Shown here in pieces: positions 24,718 through 37,092 of a stretch of DNA of 64,000 nucleotides (position 1 is its first letter; the number at the start of each line of letters is the position of its first letter). Source of the stretch: Xaviernesmea oryzae. Its GTDB lineage: Bacteria > Pseudomonadota > Alphaproteobacteria > Rhizobiales > Rhizobiaceae. The stretch spans positions 1,078,001 through 1,142,000 of the forward strand of contig NZ_FXAF01000006.1 in NCBI RefSeq assembly GCF_900177415.1, in the 5' to 3' direction. The notes under the pieces are model-generated. The model searched no databases, had not been told where the DNA came from, and worked only from the letters and a program-made list of their open reading frames with translations. The position numbers and the translations under genes were made by a program.

Positions 24718-26121
24718 CTATTCGCCGGCCTCCGGCTGGATGCGCCGGACGCGATGGCCGGAAACCGACGCACCCGTCATCGGGTCGAGCCGCAGCAGCG
24801 GGATGACTGCGAAGAGCGACAGCGCCGCGACCAGGAAGAAGGCGAGATGGAAGTCGGCGAGCCGCAGATGCGTGCCCGTCACCGCCGCCGAGGCTTCGAG
24901 GATGAAGGCCGCGAAAGCGACGCCGAGCGCCATGCTGATCTGCTGCAGAACCGAGGCGATCGAGGTCGCCTGGCTCGCCTGCTCGTCGCTGATTTCCGAA
25001 TAGCTGAGCGCGTTCGAGCCGGTGAAGAAGAAGGAGCGGCAGAAGCCCGACATCAGCAGGAAGGCGACGATGAGGGCATGCGATGTCTCGGGCGTGAAGA
25101 AGCCGTTGGCGGCCGTTGTCACCGCGCCGAGCACGCCTGAGACGATCAGCGTCACCTTGAAGCCGGTCATGGCGAAGACGCGGCGGGCGGCGAATTTCAC
25201 CATCAGCGCCCCGAGCGCTCCGGCGAAGGTGATGAGGCCGGACTGGAAAGGGTTGAGCCCGAAGCCGAGCTGCAGCATCAGCGGCATCAGGAAGGGAATG
25301 GCGCCCGTCGAGATGCGGAAGAGCGTGCCGCTGGAGCTTGCCGCCCTGAAGGCGTCGTCCTTGAAGAGCCTGAGGTTGAGGATCGGCGAGGGATGGTTCC
25401 GGGCATGGGCGACATAGGCGATGCCGGCGGCAAGCCCGATCGCCGTCGCGGTGATGCCGATGGCCGGCGGCAGGGCCGGCAGGCCGATGACCGAAAGCCC
25501 GAAAACGGTTCCGGCCGCCGTGATCGAGGTGAGCAGGAAGCCCCACCAGTCGATCGACGGCGGGTTGGTCGTGTCGATCTCCGGAAGAAAGATCGAGGAG
25601 AGATAGATGCCGAGAAGGCCGACCGGGACATTGATCAGGAAGATCCAGTGCCAGGTGAAATAGGTGGTGATGAAGCCGCCGATCGGCGGGCCGGTGAGCG
25701 GGCCGACCAGCGCCGGAATGGTGAGCAGCGCCATGGCCGAGACGAGCTCGCTGCGCCGGGTGGTCCTGAGGAGCACGAGACGCGCCACCGGTGTCATCAT
25801 CGCGCCGCCCATGCCCTGCAGGAAGCGCGACAGGACGAACTGAAACAGGTCCGAGGAAAACGCGCAGCAGATCGATCCGGCGACGAAGACCAGGATCGCC
25901 AGCCGGAAGATCCTCTTGGCGCCGAAACGGTCGGCCATCCAGCCGCTGATCGGGATGAACATGGCAAGCGCGACCATATAGGAGGTCAGCGCCAGCTTGA
26001 GCGTGATCGGTCCCACGTTCAGGTCCGCGGCGATTGCCGGGAGCGCGGTGGCGATCACGGTCGAATCCATCTGCTCCATGAAAAGGGCAACGGCAAGAAT
26101 GAGGGGGATGATGCGGTTCAT
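24718..26121 (-). CDS. MFS exporter, DHA2 (14-span) family, second copy
   Basis: The 467-residue protein begins MNRIIPLILAVALFMEQMD and has about fourteen spans. DHA2 signatures include DSTVIATALPAIAADLNV, GWMADRFGAKRIFRLAI (motif A), RFLQGMGGAMMTPVARL (motif B) and LVGPLTGPPIGGFIT (motif C). It resembles EmrB-type multidrug exporters, but no membrane-fusion partner gene is adjacent. Its stop lies two bases from the convergent rlmE stop. ATG 26121 has no strong ribosome site, so the start is less certain than the family. Confidence 0.88.
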   Translation of the reverse strand: MNRIIPLILAVALFMEQMDSTVIATALPAIAADLNVGPITLKLALTSYMVALAMFIPISGWMADRFGAKRIFRLAILVFVAGSICCAFSSDLFQFVLSRFLQGMGGAMMTPVARLVLLRTTRRSELVSAMALLTIPALVGPLTGPPIGGFITTYFTWHWIFLINVPVGLLGIYLSSIFLPEIDTTNPPSIDWWGFLLTSITAAGTVFGLSVIGLPALPPAIGITATAIGLAAGIAYVAHARNHPSPILNLRLFKDDAFRAASSSGTLFRISTGAIPFLMPLMLQLGFGLNPFQSGLITFAGALGALMVKFAARRVFAMTGFKVTLIVSGVLGAVTTAANGFFTPETSHALIVAFLLMSGFCRSFFFTGSNALSYSEISDEQASQATSIASVLQQISMALGVAFAAFILEASAAVTGTHLRLADFHLAFFLVAALSLFAVIPLLRLDPMTGASVSGHRVRRIQPEAGE

Positions 26122-26319
26122 GAGGTGGGCCTGCGGGTGCGCCGAACGGCTTTCCTGTAAACCTCTTGATGCCGTCTGCCAATTGCAGAATGTCACCTTT
26201 TTCCGTTTTGTGTCACGTCTGCGTGAGATTGGATTTCCCTGTGATATATGGCGGTTATGTTCCCCCGGGTATCGGATTCGCCAGGCGGATTTGGTGACGG
26301 AACAGAGGGAGCTAAGATC

Positions 26320-28993
<2,674 letters not shown>

Positions 28994-29019
28994 CCGGCTG
29001 GCACCCTTTGAAAGAACAT

Positions 29020-29050
29020 GGCGCCGGACAACCGGCGCCGTTTCTTTTTG
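29020..29050 (+). terminator. Rho-independent terminator after guaB
   Basis: GGCGCCGG (29020-29027) pairs with CCGGCGCC (29032-29039) around ACAA. It is followed by GTTTCTTTTTG. Confidence 0.88.
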
Positions 29051-29116
29051 CGGGGGACACGGTTGTGCGTCCGTGAACAGCGCCCTATTGGTTCCCGCAA
29101 AAGATCAGGAGGACCG

Positions 29117-29536
29117 ATGCTTTCCACCGACGCGACGCTCTGGCCGATGATCGCGCATGCCGCGCTCGTCTTCTTTCTCTATTGGCTGCTGTCGAAGAGG
29201 CGCGCCGAGGCGGTTAGGGGGGGCAGCGCCGAGGCGGGACATTTCCGTGAAAACCGGCAGGAGCCGCCCGAAAGCCTGTTGGTTCACAACAACCTCAAGA
29301 ACCAGTTCGAGCTGCCGGTCCTGTTCTATGCCGGCAGCCTTGCCCTCTACGCATCGACCGCCGATAACTGGGCTACGGTGGCGCTCGCCTGGATATTCGT
29401 CCTGTCCCGCTATGCCCATTCCTATGTGCATCTCACCAGCAACCGGCTGCGCTATCGCCGCCCGATCTGGATCGTCGGTTTCTTCTCGTTGATGGCGATG
29501 TGGCTCTGGCTGGCAGTGTGGCTTGCGCTGAACTAG
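29117..29536 (+). CDS. MAPEG-family membrane protein
   Basis: The 139-residue protein has four predicted membrane helices. It contains the MAPEG-like segment SLLVHNNLKNQFELPVLFYA and, later, LSRYAHSYVHLTSNRLRYR, both typical of this family of membrane-associated eicosanoid/glutathione metabolism proteins. Bacterial members are mostly uncharacterised. AGGAGG lies 7 bp before the ATG at 29117. No partner gene is adjacent. Confidence 0.82.
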   Translation: MLSTDATLWPMIAHAALVFFLYWLLSKRRAEAVRGGSAEAGHFRENRQEPPESLLVHNNLKNQFELPVLFYAGSLALYASTADNWATVALAWIFVLSRYAHSYVHLTSNRLRYRRPIWIVGFFSLMAMWLWLAVWLALN

Positions 29537-29678
29537 GCGGGGAAGCCGGCTGGCGATCAAGTTTCTCTCACGAACAAGTGTAGCCCGTCGCTTCCGATCA
29601 CTTACAGTTTCATCCTCAAACGGTGCTGCTCCGGGTAAAGATTTTCCCCCTCGGCCATGTCGAGAAGGAGGATACGCC

Positions 29679-30563
29679 ATGGACAATGAAGCCCCGAAAA
29701 TCACCCAGGCGATGATCAACGCCTATGACGAATACACCCATCTCACCCTCGATCGCCGCCGCTTCATGGAAAGGCTGACGCAGCTTGCGGGCTCCGGCGC
29801 CGCAGCCGCGGCCATTGCGCCGATGCTTGCCGCCAATAGCGCCAAGGCGGACATCGTCCCCGCAGATGACGACCGGCTGACGGCTGAAGACGTTACCTAT
29901 CCCGGCGCCGCTGGCGTGACGATGAAGGGGTATCTCGTGCGCCCGAAGAATGCCTCCGGTCCCCTGGGCGGCGTCATCGTCATCCATGAGAACCGCGGCC
30001 TCAACAACCATATCAGGGATGTCGCAAGGCGCATGGCGCTCGAAGGCTTCAATGCGCTGGCCGTCGATTTCCTGTCGCCGCAAGGCGGCACCCCCGCCGA
30101 CGAGGACCAGGCGCGTCAGATGTTTTCGTCTCTCAATGCCGCGGACGTTGCGGCCAATGCCGAGGCGAGCCGCGTCTATCTGGCCGGCATCGACGGTGCG
30201 AACGGCAAGGTCGGCGCCGTCGGCTTCTGCTGGGGCGGCGGCACCGTCAACAATTTTGCGGTAAGATCGCCAAATCTCAACGCCGGCGTCGCCTATTACG
30301 GCTCCCAGCCGAAGGCGGAGGACGTCCCGGCCATCAAGGCGCCGCTGATGCTGCACTACGGCGGGCTCGACGAACGTATCAATGCGAGTATTCCCGCGTT
30401 CCGGGAAGCGCTGGAGAAGAACGGCAAGACCTTCGAGATCTTCGTGTATGAAGGCGCAAACCACGCGTTCAACAACGACACGTCGGCGGCTCGTTATGAC
30501 AAGGCGGCCGCCGATCTTGCCTGGAGCCGCACCGTGGACTTCTTCAAGAAGAACCTGTCCTGA
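29679..30563 (+). CDS. Dienelactone-hydrolase-family protein with a Tat-like N-terminus
   Basis: The 294-residue alpha/beta hydrolase has DLH features: VIVIHENRGLNNHIRD with the conserved Glu that activates the nucleophile, Cys184 in VGFCWGGGTVNN, an acid residue in HYGGLDERIN and catalytic His in GANHAFNND. The leader DRRRFMERLTQLAGSGAAAA followed by an Ala-rich stretch resembles a twin-arginine signal, but it lies about 25 residues in, as in many rhizobial DLH proteins. AAGGAGG precedes the ATG. The substrate is unknown; dienelactone degradation is not implied by the neighbours. Confidence 0.87.
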   Translation: MDNEAPKITQAMINAYDEYTHLTLDRRRFMERLTQLAGSGAAAAAIAPMLAANSAKADIVPADDDRLTAEDVTYPGAAGVTMKGYLVRPKNASGPLGGVIVIHENRGLNNHIRDVARRMALEGFNALAVDFLSPQGGTPADEDQARQMFSSLNAADVAANAEASRVYLAGIDGANGKVGAVGFCWGGGTVNNFAVRSPNLNAGVAYYGSQPKAEDVPAIKAPLMLHYGGLDERINASIPAFREALEKNGKTFEIFVYEGANHAFNNDTSAARYDKAAADLAWSRTVDFFKKNLS

Positions 30564-30623
30564 TATCCAGCCGATGCCGAAAACGAAGAGGCCGGGGGGC
30601 AGCCTCGGCTTCCTCGCAGGGTG

Positions 30624-31583
30624 TTACCAGCCCGGCATGACGGAGCCCGCGCGGGCGCGTACAAGCCGCTGAAACGGCTTCACCTCACCGTCGAGATCGT
30701 CGGGGACGACCGCCGGCGAAATGTTGTCCAGGCAGGCGGTGATATGGTCGGTGATGGCGTTCATCAGCGAGGGCGAGAGGCCGGGCCGTTTCATGAGCCC
30801 GATCTGCACCGGCGGCAGCGGCGGGAAGCCGTCGGCCGCCGTCAGCACTTTCATGCCGGGGCGCAGCGCCGATTCCGGCAGCACCGAGACGGCCATGCCG
30901 GCGAGCACGGCGGCTGCGACGACGGTCGAGGACCAGCTCGTGAACAGCACCTGGTATTCGCGCCCGTCCGCGTCGAGCGCCGAACAGGCGAGCTGCCGCC
31001 ACAGGCAGTCGCGCCGGCCGACGGCGAGCGGGACCGGGGCGTCGTCCCTGAGCGGATGGTTGGCCGATCCCACCCAGCAGAGCGGTTCGGTCCGCACCAC
31101 GTCGGAAATCCGCTGGCGCGGGTTGTGGGTGACGAGCGCTATGTCGAGTTCGCCGCGCGCCATCTTCTCTGCAAGGCTCACCGAGGGCTCGCAGACGATA
31201 TAGAGTTCGACATTCGGATGGGTCTTGGCGAACCGGCCGATGATCTCCGGCATGTAGCGGTCTGCATAATCGTCCGGCGTGCCGATGCGGATCGTGCCCT
31301 CCAGCCGGTTGTCGTCGAAGGCGGCGATCGCCTCGTTGTTCAGCCGGATGATGCGGCGGGCATAGTTGAGCAGCTTCTCTCCCTCGGCCGTCAGCCGGTT
31401 GCCGCGTCCGTCCTTGGCAAAGAGCTGCTTGCCGATCCGCTCTTCGAGGCGGCGCATCTGCATCGAGACGGCCGACTGGGTCTTGAACACCCGGTCCGCG
31501 GCCTTGGTGAAACTGCCGGTGTCCACAATGGAAATGAACGTATGCAACTGGTCGATATCGAGCGGAGCGGACATGGCGGCCAT
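30624..31583 (-). CDS. LysR-family transcriptional regulator
   Basis: The 319-residue LysR protein has an N-terminal winged HTH, IDQLHTFISIVDTGSFTKAA and TQSAVSMQMRRLEERIG, and an effector domain from about residue 95 (GTIRIGTPDDYADRYMPEI). The sequence resembles the subgroup that often regulates its own locus or a nearby transporter. No obvious target is adjacent apart from the divergent DUF1127 gene. The ATG at 31583 or the one three codons later (31574) could be the start. There is no strong ribosome site at either. Confidence 0.86.
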   Translation of the reverse strand: MAAMSAPLDIDQLHTFISIVDTGSFTKAADRVFKTQSAVSMQMRRLEERIGKQLFAKDGRGNRLTAEGEKLLNYARRIIRLNNEAIAAFDDNRLEGTIRIGTPDDYADRYMPEIIGRFAKTHPNVELYIVCEPSVSLAEKMARGELDIALVTHNPRQRISDVVRTEPLCWVGSANHPLRDDAPVPLAVGRRDCLWRQLACSALDADGREYQVLFTSWSSTVVAAAVLAGMAVSVLPESALRPGMKVLTAADGFPPLPPVQIGLMKRPGLSPSLMNAITDHITACLDNISPAVVPDDLDGEVKPFQRLVRARAGSVMPGW

Positions 31584-31770
31584 CCATCAGAGGGTTTGAT
31601 GCTAATCATTAGAAACATTCGTTGGACTGATCAATAGGTTTTCAGCGATAACGTATCCGTAAATCACGACTGACACGGCGCCTCTCCCTGGGCGCCCTCC
31701 CAAGGCAGCCCTTCCGTCGGACCTCCGCGGAAGGGGCGGCCGTACTCGTGCCTGATGAAAGGATAGTCCG

Positions 31771-32070
31771 ATGAGCACGACCGAATGCGGAACCGATCTC
31801 GACCTCGTTCACGAGAGGCGCGGCACGGAAGGCCGTCTGGCCTTCGTGATGTTGCGGACGAAATCCGTATGGCGTGCCTTTCGCAATCGTCTTGCGGCCA
31901 ATCGCCTCCATGATCTCGACGACCGCCAGCTCAACGATATCGGCATCACACGGCATGATGTGGTGAAGGCGCTCAACCATTCGGGCGTGCTGGAGGATCC
32001 GTCGCTGCTTCTGTCGCGCGCCGCCCGAGACCGGGCGCGCAACCGCTTCGCGAGGCCCGCCAACCGCTGA
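31771..32070 (+). CDS. DUF1127 small protein
   Basis: The 99-residue protein carries the short Arg-rich DUF1127 motif in its middle: VWRAFRNRLAANRLHDLDD, then RQLNDIGITRHDV. DUF1127 proteins are abundant in rhizobia. Some short members bind RNA and affect phosphate and carbon metabolism or stress responses, but this longer one, with a 30-residue lead and a basic tail (RAARDRARNRFARP), is uncharacterised. AAAGGA precedes the ATG and a terminator follows. Confidence 0.85.
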   Translation: MSTTECGTDLDLVHERRGTEGRLAFVMLRTKSVWRAFRNRLAANRLHDLDDRQLNDIGITRHDVVKALNHSGVLEDPSLLLSRAARDRARNRFARPANR

Positions 32071-32122
32071 GTCTTTCGAAACCCTTTTCCCCGCAGGGTG
32101 ATAGCCAATAGCCCTGCCGCTT

Positions 32123-32156
32123 GCCCGGCCCGGTCGATCCGCGCCGGGCTTTTTTT
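32123..32156 (+). terminator. Rho-independent terminator after the DUF1127 gene
   Basis: GCCCGGC (32123-32129) pairs with GCCGGGC (32143-32149) around a 13-nt loop that can itself pair in part. It is followed by a run of seven T. Confidence 0.88.
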
Positions 32157-32158
32157 AC

Positions 32159-32203
32159 GCATGTCGCCCGAAAGTGGGAACCGGTTTCGGGATAACGACA
32201 TGC
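32159..32203. repeat. Rhizobial extragenic palindrome
   Basis: A 45-bp interrupted palindrome has outer arms GCATGTCG (32159-32166) and CGACATGC (32196-32203) and inner arms CCCGAAA and TTTCGGG around AACCGG. I recall this sequence type as widely repeated between genes in Rhizobiales. It lies between the DUF1127 terminator and the convergent DUF937 gene. Confidence 0.7.
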
Positions 32204-32215
32204 GCAAAAGATGAG

Positions 32216-33103
32216 TTATTTGTCGGGCGTGGCCTCGTCCGGCGCGGATTTGCCGCCCGGGCCGTTGCGGAACGTGTCGAAGATCGCTTCCATGTTCTTC
32301 TGGTAGGTTTTCTGCACTTCCAGCCCGCTGTCGAACATGCTGTTCAGCATGTCGCGATAGGGATTGGGTTCCGATGCCGGCTTTTCCTTGGGCTTTTCGG
32401 AAGCCGCAGCGGCCGGCTGCTGTCCGGAGAAGGTGCCCGACATCATGTCCTGGAAGGCTTTGGCGAACGGGTTGTCGGCAAAGGGATTGCCGCTCGCGGG
32501 CTGCGGCTGTTCCGGCTTGTCCAGTCCCCACATGGAACGCATGGCCTGGGTAAACGGATTGTCGAACGGATTGGCGGCCGCCTGCGGCTTGGCCTTCGGC
32601 TGCAGTCCGAGGCTGTCCAGCCATTGCCGTGTCATTTGCCCCATCGGGGAGGCGGCGAAGGCCTCGTTGGCGGCGGGCATCTGCCCGGTCATCTGCTTGA
32701 AGAGGCCACCCATCAGCGTGTCGGCCATGGCAGGCATCATCTTCTTGAAGATTTCCTGGCCGATGCCGGTGAACTGTTCCGCCTGCTGGGCGATGGCGCG
32801 GGACACGTCCTTGGAGCCGAACAGCTTTTCGAGAACGGCGTTGCCGTCGGCCACGCCCTGCGGCGTGAAGGCCTTGGTCATGTCCTCGAAATACTTGGCA
32901 TAGGAGCCGGAGAACATGCTGCTCATCAGGGCGGTCAGATCGTAGGGATTGGTCGCGCTGCGCTTCAGCCCGGAGGAAAAGGCGGGCATCAGCGCCGCCA
33001 TGGCCTGGGTCGCCTGCTCCTGCGCCAGGTCGAGCTGCTTGGCGATCGCCTCCATGCCTGCGCCGTTCTGGGCCCTGAGCATCATGTCGAACAGCGGCAG
33101 CAT
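32216..33103 (-). CDS. DUF937-domain protein with NPF repeats
   Basis: The 295-residue protein starts with a DUF937 segment, LFDMMLRAQNGAGMEAIAKQ, followed by TQAMAALMPAFSSGLKR. The second half is low-complexity, with repeated Asn-Pro-Phe/Tyr units (NPFDNPFTQAM, NPFADNPFAKAF, NPYRDMLNSMF) in a Pro/Ala/Gln-rich linker. DUF937 proteins have no established function. There is no signal peptide. The ATG at 33103 matches the usual family start. It may be co-transcribed with gshA upstream on the same strand, 87 bp away. Confidence 0.85.
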   Translation of the reverse strand: MLPLFDMMLRAQNGAGMEAIAKQLDLAQEQATQAMAALMPAFSSGLKRSATNPYDLTALMSSMFSGSYAKYFEDMTKAFTPQGVADGNAVLEKLFGSKDVSRAIAQQAEQFTGIGQEIFKKMMPAMADTLMGGLFKQMTGQMPAANEAFAASPMGQMTRQWLDSLGLQPKAKPQAAANPFDNPFTQAMRSMWGLDKPEQPQPASGNPFADNPFAKAFQDMMSGTFSGQQPAAAASEKPKEKPASEPNPYRDMLNSMFDSGLEVQKTYQKNMEAIFDTFRNGPGGKSAPDEATPDK

Positions 33104-33190
33104 GGAAAATCCTTTCCGGTCCTAGCGTAAGGACACTATATCCGGAAAGTCGTTGACGGAAACCGGTTTTTCAGGACCGGCCTCAGCACC

Positions 33191-34564
33191 TCAATACTGA
33201 TAGTCCTCGAAGACCGGCTCGACGGAACCGTTCCAGCGGCCGTGATAGAGCGCCAGCATGTCTTCCGCCATGGTCGCCTTCTTGGCGAGCACCTCCTCGA
33301 GCGGCTGCAGAAAGATGCTCTCGTCCTGGCCGTCGCGGTTCAGGCGGTTGCGGGCCTTGAGGCCGGCCTTCGAGATCGCCACCACGTCGCGGGCGACGTC
33401 GTAGACCGCCTTGCCCCTGATCTCCGCCTTGAGGCCCTTCGCCGGCACGGCATCGCGCATGGCGGTGACGTCCTCGAAGGTCCAGTCCTTCGTCAGTGCC
33501 TCCGCATCGGCAAGCGCCGCGTCGTCGTAGAGCAGGCCGACCCAGAAGGCCGGCAGCGCACAGATGCGCCGCCACGGGCCGCCGTCGGCGCCGCGCATTT
33601 CCAGGAAGCGTTTCAGCCGCACGTCCGGGAAGAGTGTGGAGAGATGGTTGGTCCAGTCGCCCATCGTCGGCTCCCAGTCCTTGATCTCGCCCTTCAGCGC
33701 GCCGTTCATGAACTGGCGGAACGTGACATGCGTGCAGTCGTGGTATTTGCCGTCGCGGACGACGAAATACATCGGCACGTCCAGCGCCCATTCGACGTAA
33801 TCCTTGAAGCCGAAGTCCTGGTTGAAGACGAAGGGAAGGATGCCGGAACGCTGGTTGTCCGTATCGCGCCAGATGTCGCCGCGCCAAGAGAGGAGACCGT
33901 TCGGCTTGCCTTCGGTGAAGGGCGAAGAAGCGAAGAGCGCGGTCGCGACCGGCTGCAGCTTCATCGAGACCCGCATTTTGGCCGCCATGTCCTCTTCCGA
34001 GGAGAAGTCGAGGTTAACCTGGATCGTGCAGGTGCGGTACATCATGTCGAGGCCTTGTGCGCCGACCTTCGGCATGTAGCGCGTCATGATCTCGTAGCGC
34101 GATTTCGGCATGCGCGGCGTTTCCGCGAAAGACCATTTCGGGCTGCCGCCGATGCCGAGGAAGCGGATGCCCATCGGCTCGGCGATCTCTTTCAGGACCG
34201 CCAGATGCTGGTTCGATTCCCGACAGGTCTCGTGGATGGTTTCGACAGGCGCGCCGGAAAGTTCGAACTGACCGCCGGGCTCGATGGAGATCGCGCCCAT
34301 GCCGGATCGTTCCCCGAGCCCGATGATGTTCTCCCCGTCCATGATCGGCTCCCAGCCGAGCTTTGCCTGCATGCCTTTCAGGAGCGCGGAAATGCTGGCA
34401 TCGCCGAAATAAGGAACCGGGCTGTGGTCCGCGCGGAAGAAGGCGAACTTCTCGTGCTCCGTGCCGATGCGGAATTCTTCGGGTCGACGCGCCCCCTTTT
34501 CCAGGTAGGAGGAAAGCTCGGACACCGAGGAGAGCGGTGTCTGGTCGGTGGTGTCGCGGGCCAT
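33191..34564 (-). CDS. gshA: Glutamate-cysteine ligase
   Basis: The 457-residue enzyme ligates glutamate and cysteine with ATP, the first step of glutathione synthesis. It belongs to the plant/alphaproteobacterial class, recognisable by FRIGTEHEKFAFF, SIEPGGQFELSGAP, the TCTIQVNLDF block and THVTFRQFMNG, and by a length close to 457. It is unrelated in sequence to the enterobacterial GshA. It lies in a minus-strand run with rsmE and pit upstream, separated from rsmE by about 130 bp, so it may have its own promoter. Confidence 0.95.
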   Translation of the reverse strand: MARDTTDQTPLSSVSELSSYLEKGARRPEEFRIGTEHEKFAFFRADHSPVPYFGDASISALLKGMQAKLGWEPIMDGENIIGLGERSGMGAISIEPGGQFELSGAPVETIHETCRESNQHLAVLKEIAEPMGIRFLGIGGSPKWSFAETPRMPKSRYEIMTRYMPKVGAQGLDMMYRTCTIQVNLDFSSEEDMAAKMRVSMKLQPVATALFASSPFTEGKPNGLLSWRGDIWRDTDNQRSGILPFVFNQDFGFKDYVEWALDVPMYFVVRDGKYHDCTHVTFRQFMNGALKGEIKDWEPTMGDWTNHLSTLFPDVRLKRFLEMRGADGGPWRRICALPAFWVGLLYDDAALADAEALTKDWTFEDVTAMRDAVPAKGLKAEIRGKAVYDVARDVVAISKAGLKARNRLNRDGQDESIFLQPLEEVLAKKATMAEDMLALYHGRWNGSVEPVFEDYQY

Positions 34565-34697
34565 GAAAGTTACCTTGCTGGGAATGTCATGCTCGAACGG
34601 ACCGTTCGGCTCGCTGCTTGTACCGGATTGCCCTGCAGTGCAAGTGAATTTCTTTCAAAATCCGTTCAGAAATTCGAAGCCTATCGCGCCGCCCGGA

Positions 34698-35435
34698 TCA
34701 GCGCCAGTCTCCGATTGCCGACTGGATGACGGCGAGTGCTGCGACCGCCGCCGTATCCGCCCTCAATATCCGGGGACCGAGCGGGATCGCCGTGACGAAA
34801 GGCAGCGAGCGCAGCGTGTTTCTCTCTTCTTCCGAGAAGCCGCCCTCGGGGCCGACCAGCAAGGCCAGTTTCCTCTCCTTGATGGCGGAAAGGATCGGCA
34901 GCGGGTTCTGTCCCTCGTCGCCTTCGTCGCAGAAGATGATGCGCCGGTCCGCCGGCCACCGGTCGAGCAGGTCGGTGAGCTTCTTCGGCGCCACGACATC
35001 TGGGATCGACAGGATGCCGCACTGCTCGGCCGCCTCCACCGCGTTCGCTTGCAGCCGCTCCAGGCTGGTGATCTTGCCCTGCACGTGCTGCGTCATGACG
35101 GGTTGCAGAAGACCCGCGCCCATTTCCACCGCCTTCTGGACGAGGTAGTCGAGCCGGCCCGTTTTCAGCGGTGCGAAAAGATAATGCAGATCGGAGGCCG
35201 GCGGCTGCGGCCGTGTCTGTTCGACCGCTTCGAGCACGATCTTCTTGCGGCTGGGGAAGGTAAGCCTCGCCTTCCATTCGCCTTCGCGGCCGTTGAAGAC
35301 GAGGATTTCGGCGCCTTCCTCCATCCGAAGCACATTGGCGAGGTAATTGAACTGCTCGGACGACACTTCGTACGGCGCAGCCGGGCCGAGCGGCGCATCG
35401 ATGAACAGCCTTTGCATGCGGAAATTGGCGCGCAT
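34698..35435 (-). CDS. rsmE: 16S rRNA (uracil-1498-N3)-methyltransferase RsmE
   Basis: The 245-residue SPOUT methyltransferase has an N-terminal PUA-like domain ([18 protein letters not shown]-like [14 protein letters not shown]) and the knotted SAM site [17 protein letters not shown] near residue 190, followed by [16 protein letters not shown]. It methylates U1498 of 16S rRNA. It is followed on the same strand by gshA, a pairing I recall from several rhizobia. Confidence 0.95.
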   Translation of the reverse strand: MRANFRMQRLFIDAPLGPAAPYEVSSEQFNYLANVLRMEEGAEILVFNGREGEWKARLTFPSRKKIVLEAVEQTRPQPPASDLHYLFAPLKTGRLDYLVQKAVEMGAGLLQPVMTQHVQGKITSLERLQANAVEAAEQCGILSIPDVVAPKKLTDLLDRWPADRRIIFCDEGDEGQNPLPILSAIKERKLALLVGPEGGFSEEERNTLRSLPFVTAIPLGPRILRADTAAVAALAVIQSAIGDWR

Positions 35436-35457
35436 GGATATCCCCGTATGATCCGGT

Positions 35458-36963
35458 TCAGACGAACAGCGCGAACATAGCCGTCGCGATCAGCGCCGCA
35501 AGAGCGGCAGCGGCCGGAAGCGTGATCATCCAGGCCGCGATGATGCTCAGGAAATGCGACCGCCGCACCAGGTAGCGGCGCTTGAGTTCCTCGTCGTTGC
35601 GCTCGAACGGCTCGGTCGTGTCGATCTCCTTGCCGGCTCGTATGCGCATGTATTCGAAGCGGCGGCGGGAATGGCGCGTGTACCATTCGCGGAAGAAGCC
35701 GACGCCGAACACGGCGCCGACGGCGATATGGGTGGAGGAGACCGGCAGGCCGATCCAGGAGGCGACGATGACGGTGAGCGCAGTCGAAAGCGACACACAA
35801 TAGGCGCGCATCGGGTTGAGCTTGGTGATCTCCGCGCCCACCAGCTTGACGAGCTTCGGACCGTAAAGCAGCAGGCCGAGCGAGATGCCGAGGCCGCCGA
35901 TCACCAGTTCCCACAGCGGAACGCGAACGCCTGCGGAAACGCCCTGCTGTGCCGCCGAGACGATGGCGGCAAGCGGCCCGATCGCGTTGGATACGTCGTT
36001 GGCACCATGCGCGAAGGAAAGCAGCGCTGCGGAAAAGACGAGCGGAATCTGGAAGAGCTTCCGCAGCGACTGGTTGCGGTTTTCAAGCCCTTCCGCCTGC
36101 CGGGCGATGAGGGGGATGAGCGCCCGCCAAGCGATCAGGCCCGTTGCGAAGGCGATCAGCGTTGCGACGGGCGCCGAGACGACGAAAAGCTGCCCGAGCC
36201 CGATCAGCGCGAGGAACCCGGCAAAGGCGCCGGTCATGACGCCGATCAGCACCGGCACCCATTTCTTGGCCGCGGCGATCTTGTCCTCGCGGTAGATGAT
36301 GGTTTCCTTGACGAAGAAGAGGAAGGCAGCGGCGATGACCGCCCCGAGGATCGGCGAGAACACCCAGCTCGCGGTGATGCCGGCGATCGTTCCCCAATTG
36401 ACGGCGGAGATGCCGGCGGCTGCGATCCCTGCGCCCATGACCCCGCCGACGATGGAATGGGTGGTTGAAATCGGCGCGCCGGCCCAGGTCGCGACGTTGA
36501 TGAGGACGGCAGCCGAGAGCAGCGCCGCCATCATCGCCCATATCATGATGTCGGGACTGGCGATCATGCCGCTCTGCATGATGCCGTTGGCGATCGTGTT
36601 GGCGACGCCCCGGCCCGCGATCACCGCTCCTGCCACTTCGAAGACGGCGGCAAGCCCGAGGCCGAAGGCCATGGTCATGGCACGCGCCCCGACTGCTGCG
36701 CCGATATTGTTCGTCACGTCGTTGGCGCCGATGTTCATTGCCATGTAGGCGGCAAGCCCCGATGCGGCGATGACGACGACGGCGCCGGGCTTGCCCGTCA
36801 CATAGGATGCCGCGAAGATGGCGACCAGGATGATGAAAAGCAGCGCTGTGCCGGGTGCGGCAAGCCGGCGCGACATCTGCCGCGCGGCTTCTTCCACCGT
36901 GGAGAACTTTTCCAAATCCTTGTCGAGTGTCGGCTTTGCCAGGCGCGGCCGTCTTTGGCCCAT
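35458..36963 (-). CDS. pit: Inorganic phosphate transporter, PiT family
   Basis: The 501-residue carrier has the duplicated PHO4/PiT signature, [19 protein letters not shown] in the first half and [20 protein letters not shown] in the second. Paired [16 protein letters not shown] and [14 protein letters not shown] segments and about ten membrane spans complete the fold. Such proteins are low-affinity metal-phosphate:H+ symporters. The ATG at 36963 is chosen because GGAG lies 5 bp upstream; the frame is open further back. There is no DUF47 partner gene (the usual pit companion) next to it. rsmE follows 22 bp downstream. Confidence 0.93.
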   Translation of the reverse strand: MGQRRPRLAKPTLDKDLEKFSTVEEAARQMSRRLAAPGTALLFIILVAIFAASYVTGKPGAVVVIAASGLAAYMAMNIGANDVTNNIGAAVGARAMTMAFGLGLAAVFEVAGAVIAGRGVANTIANGIMQSGMIASPDIMIWAMMAALLSAAVLINVATWAGAPISTTHSIVGGVMGAGIAAAGISAVNWGTIAGITASWVFSPILGAVIAAAFLFFVKETIIYREDKIAAAKKWVPVLIGVMTGAFAGFLALIGLGQLFVVSAPVATLIAFATGLIAWRALIPLIARQAEGLENRNQSLRKLFQIPLVFSAALLSFAHGANDVSNAIGPLAAIVSAAQQGVSAGVRVPLWELVIGGLGISLGLLLYGPKLVKLVGAEITKLNPMRAYCVSLSTALTVIVASWIGLPVSSTHIAVGAVFGVGFFREWYTRHSRRRFEYMRIRAGKEIDTTEPFERNDEELKRRYLVRRSHFLSIIAAWMITLPAAAALAALIATAMFALFV

Positions 36964-37092
36964 ATCTCCGTCCTTGATGAGAAATGAGGCGCGAGATCGA
37001 CAGACCAGCGTCTGCGCCCTGCGCAAGAAATTATCGCCCACCGCCTAATAGCAACAGGTCGCGAAGGCAATATTGCGGAATTGTGAAGATGC

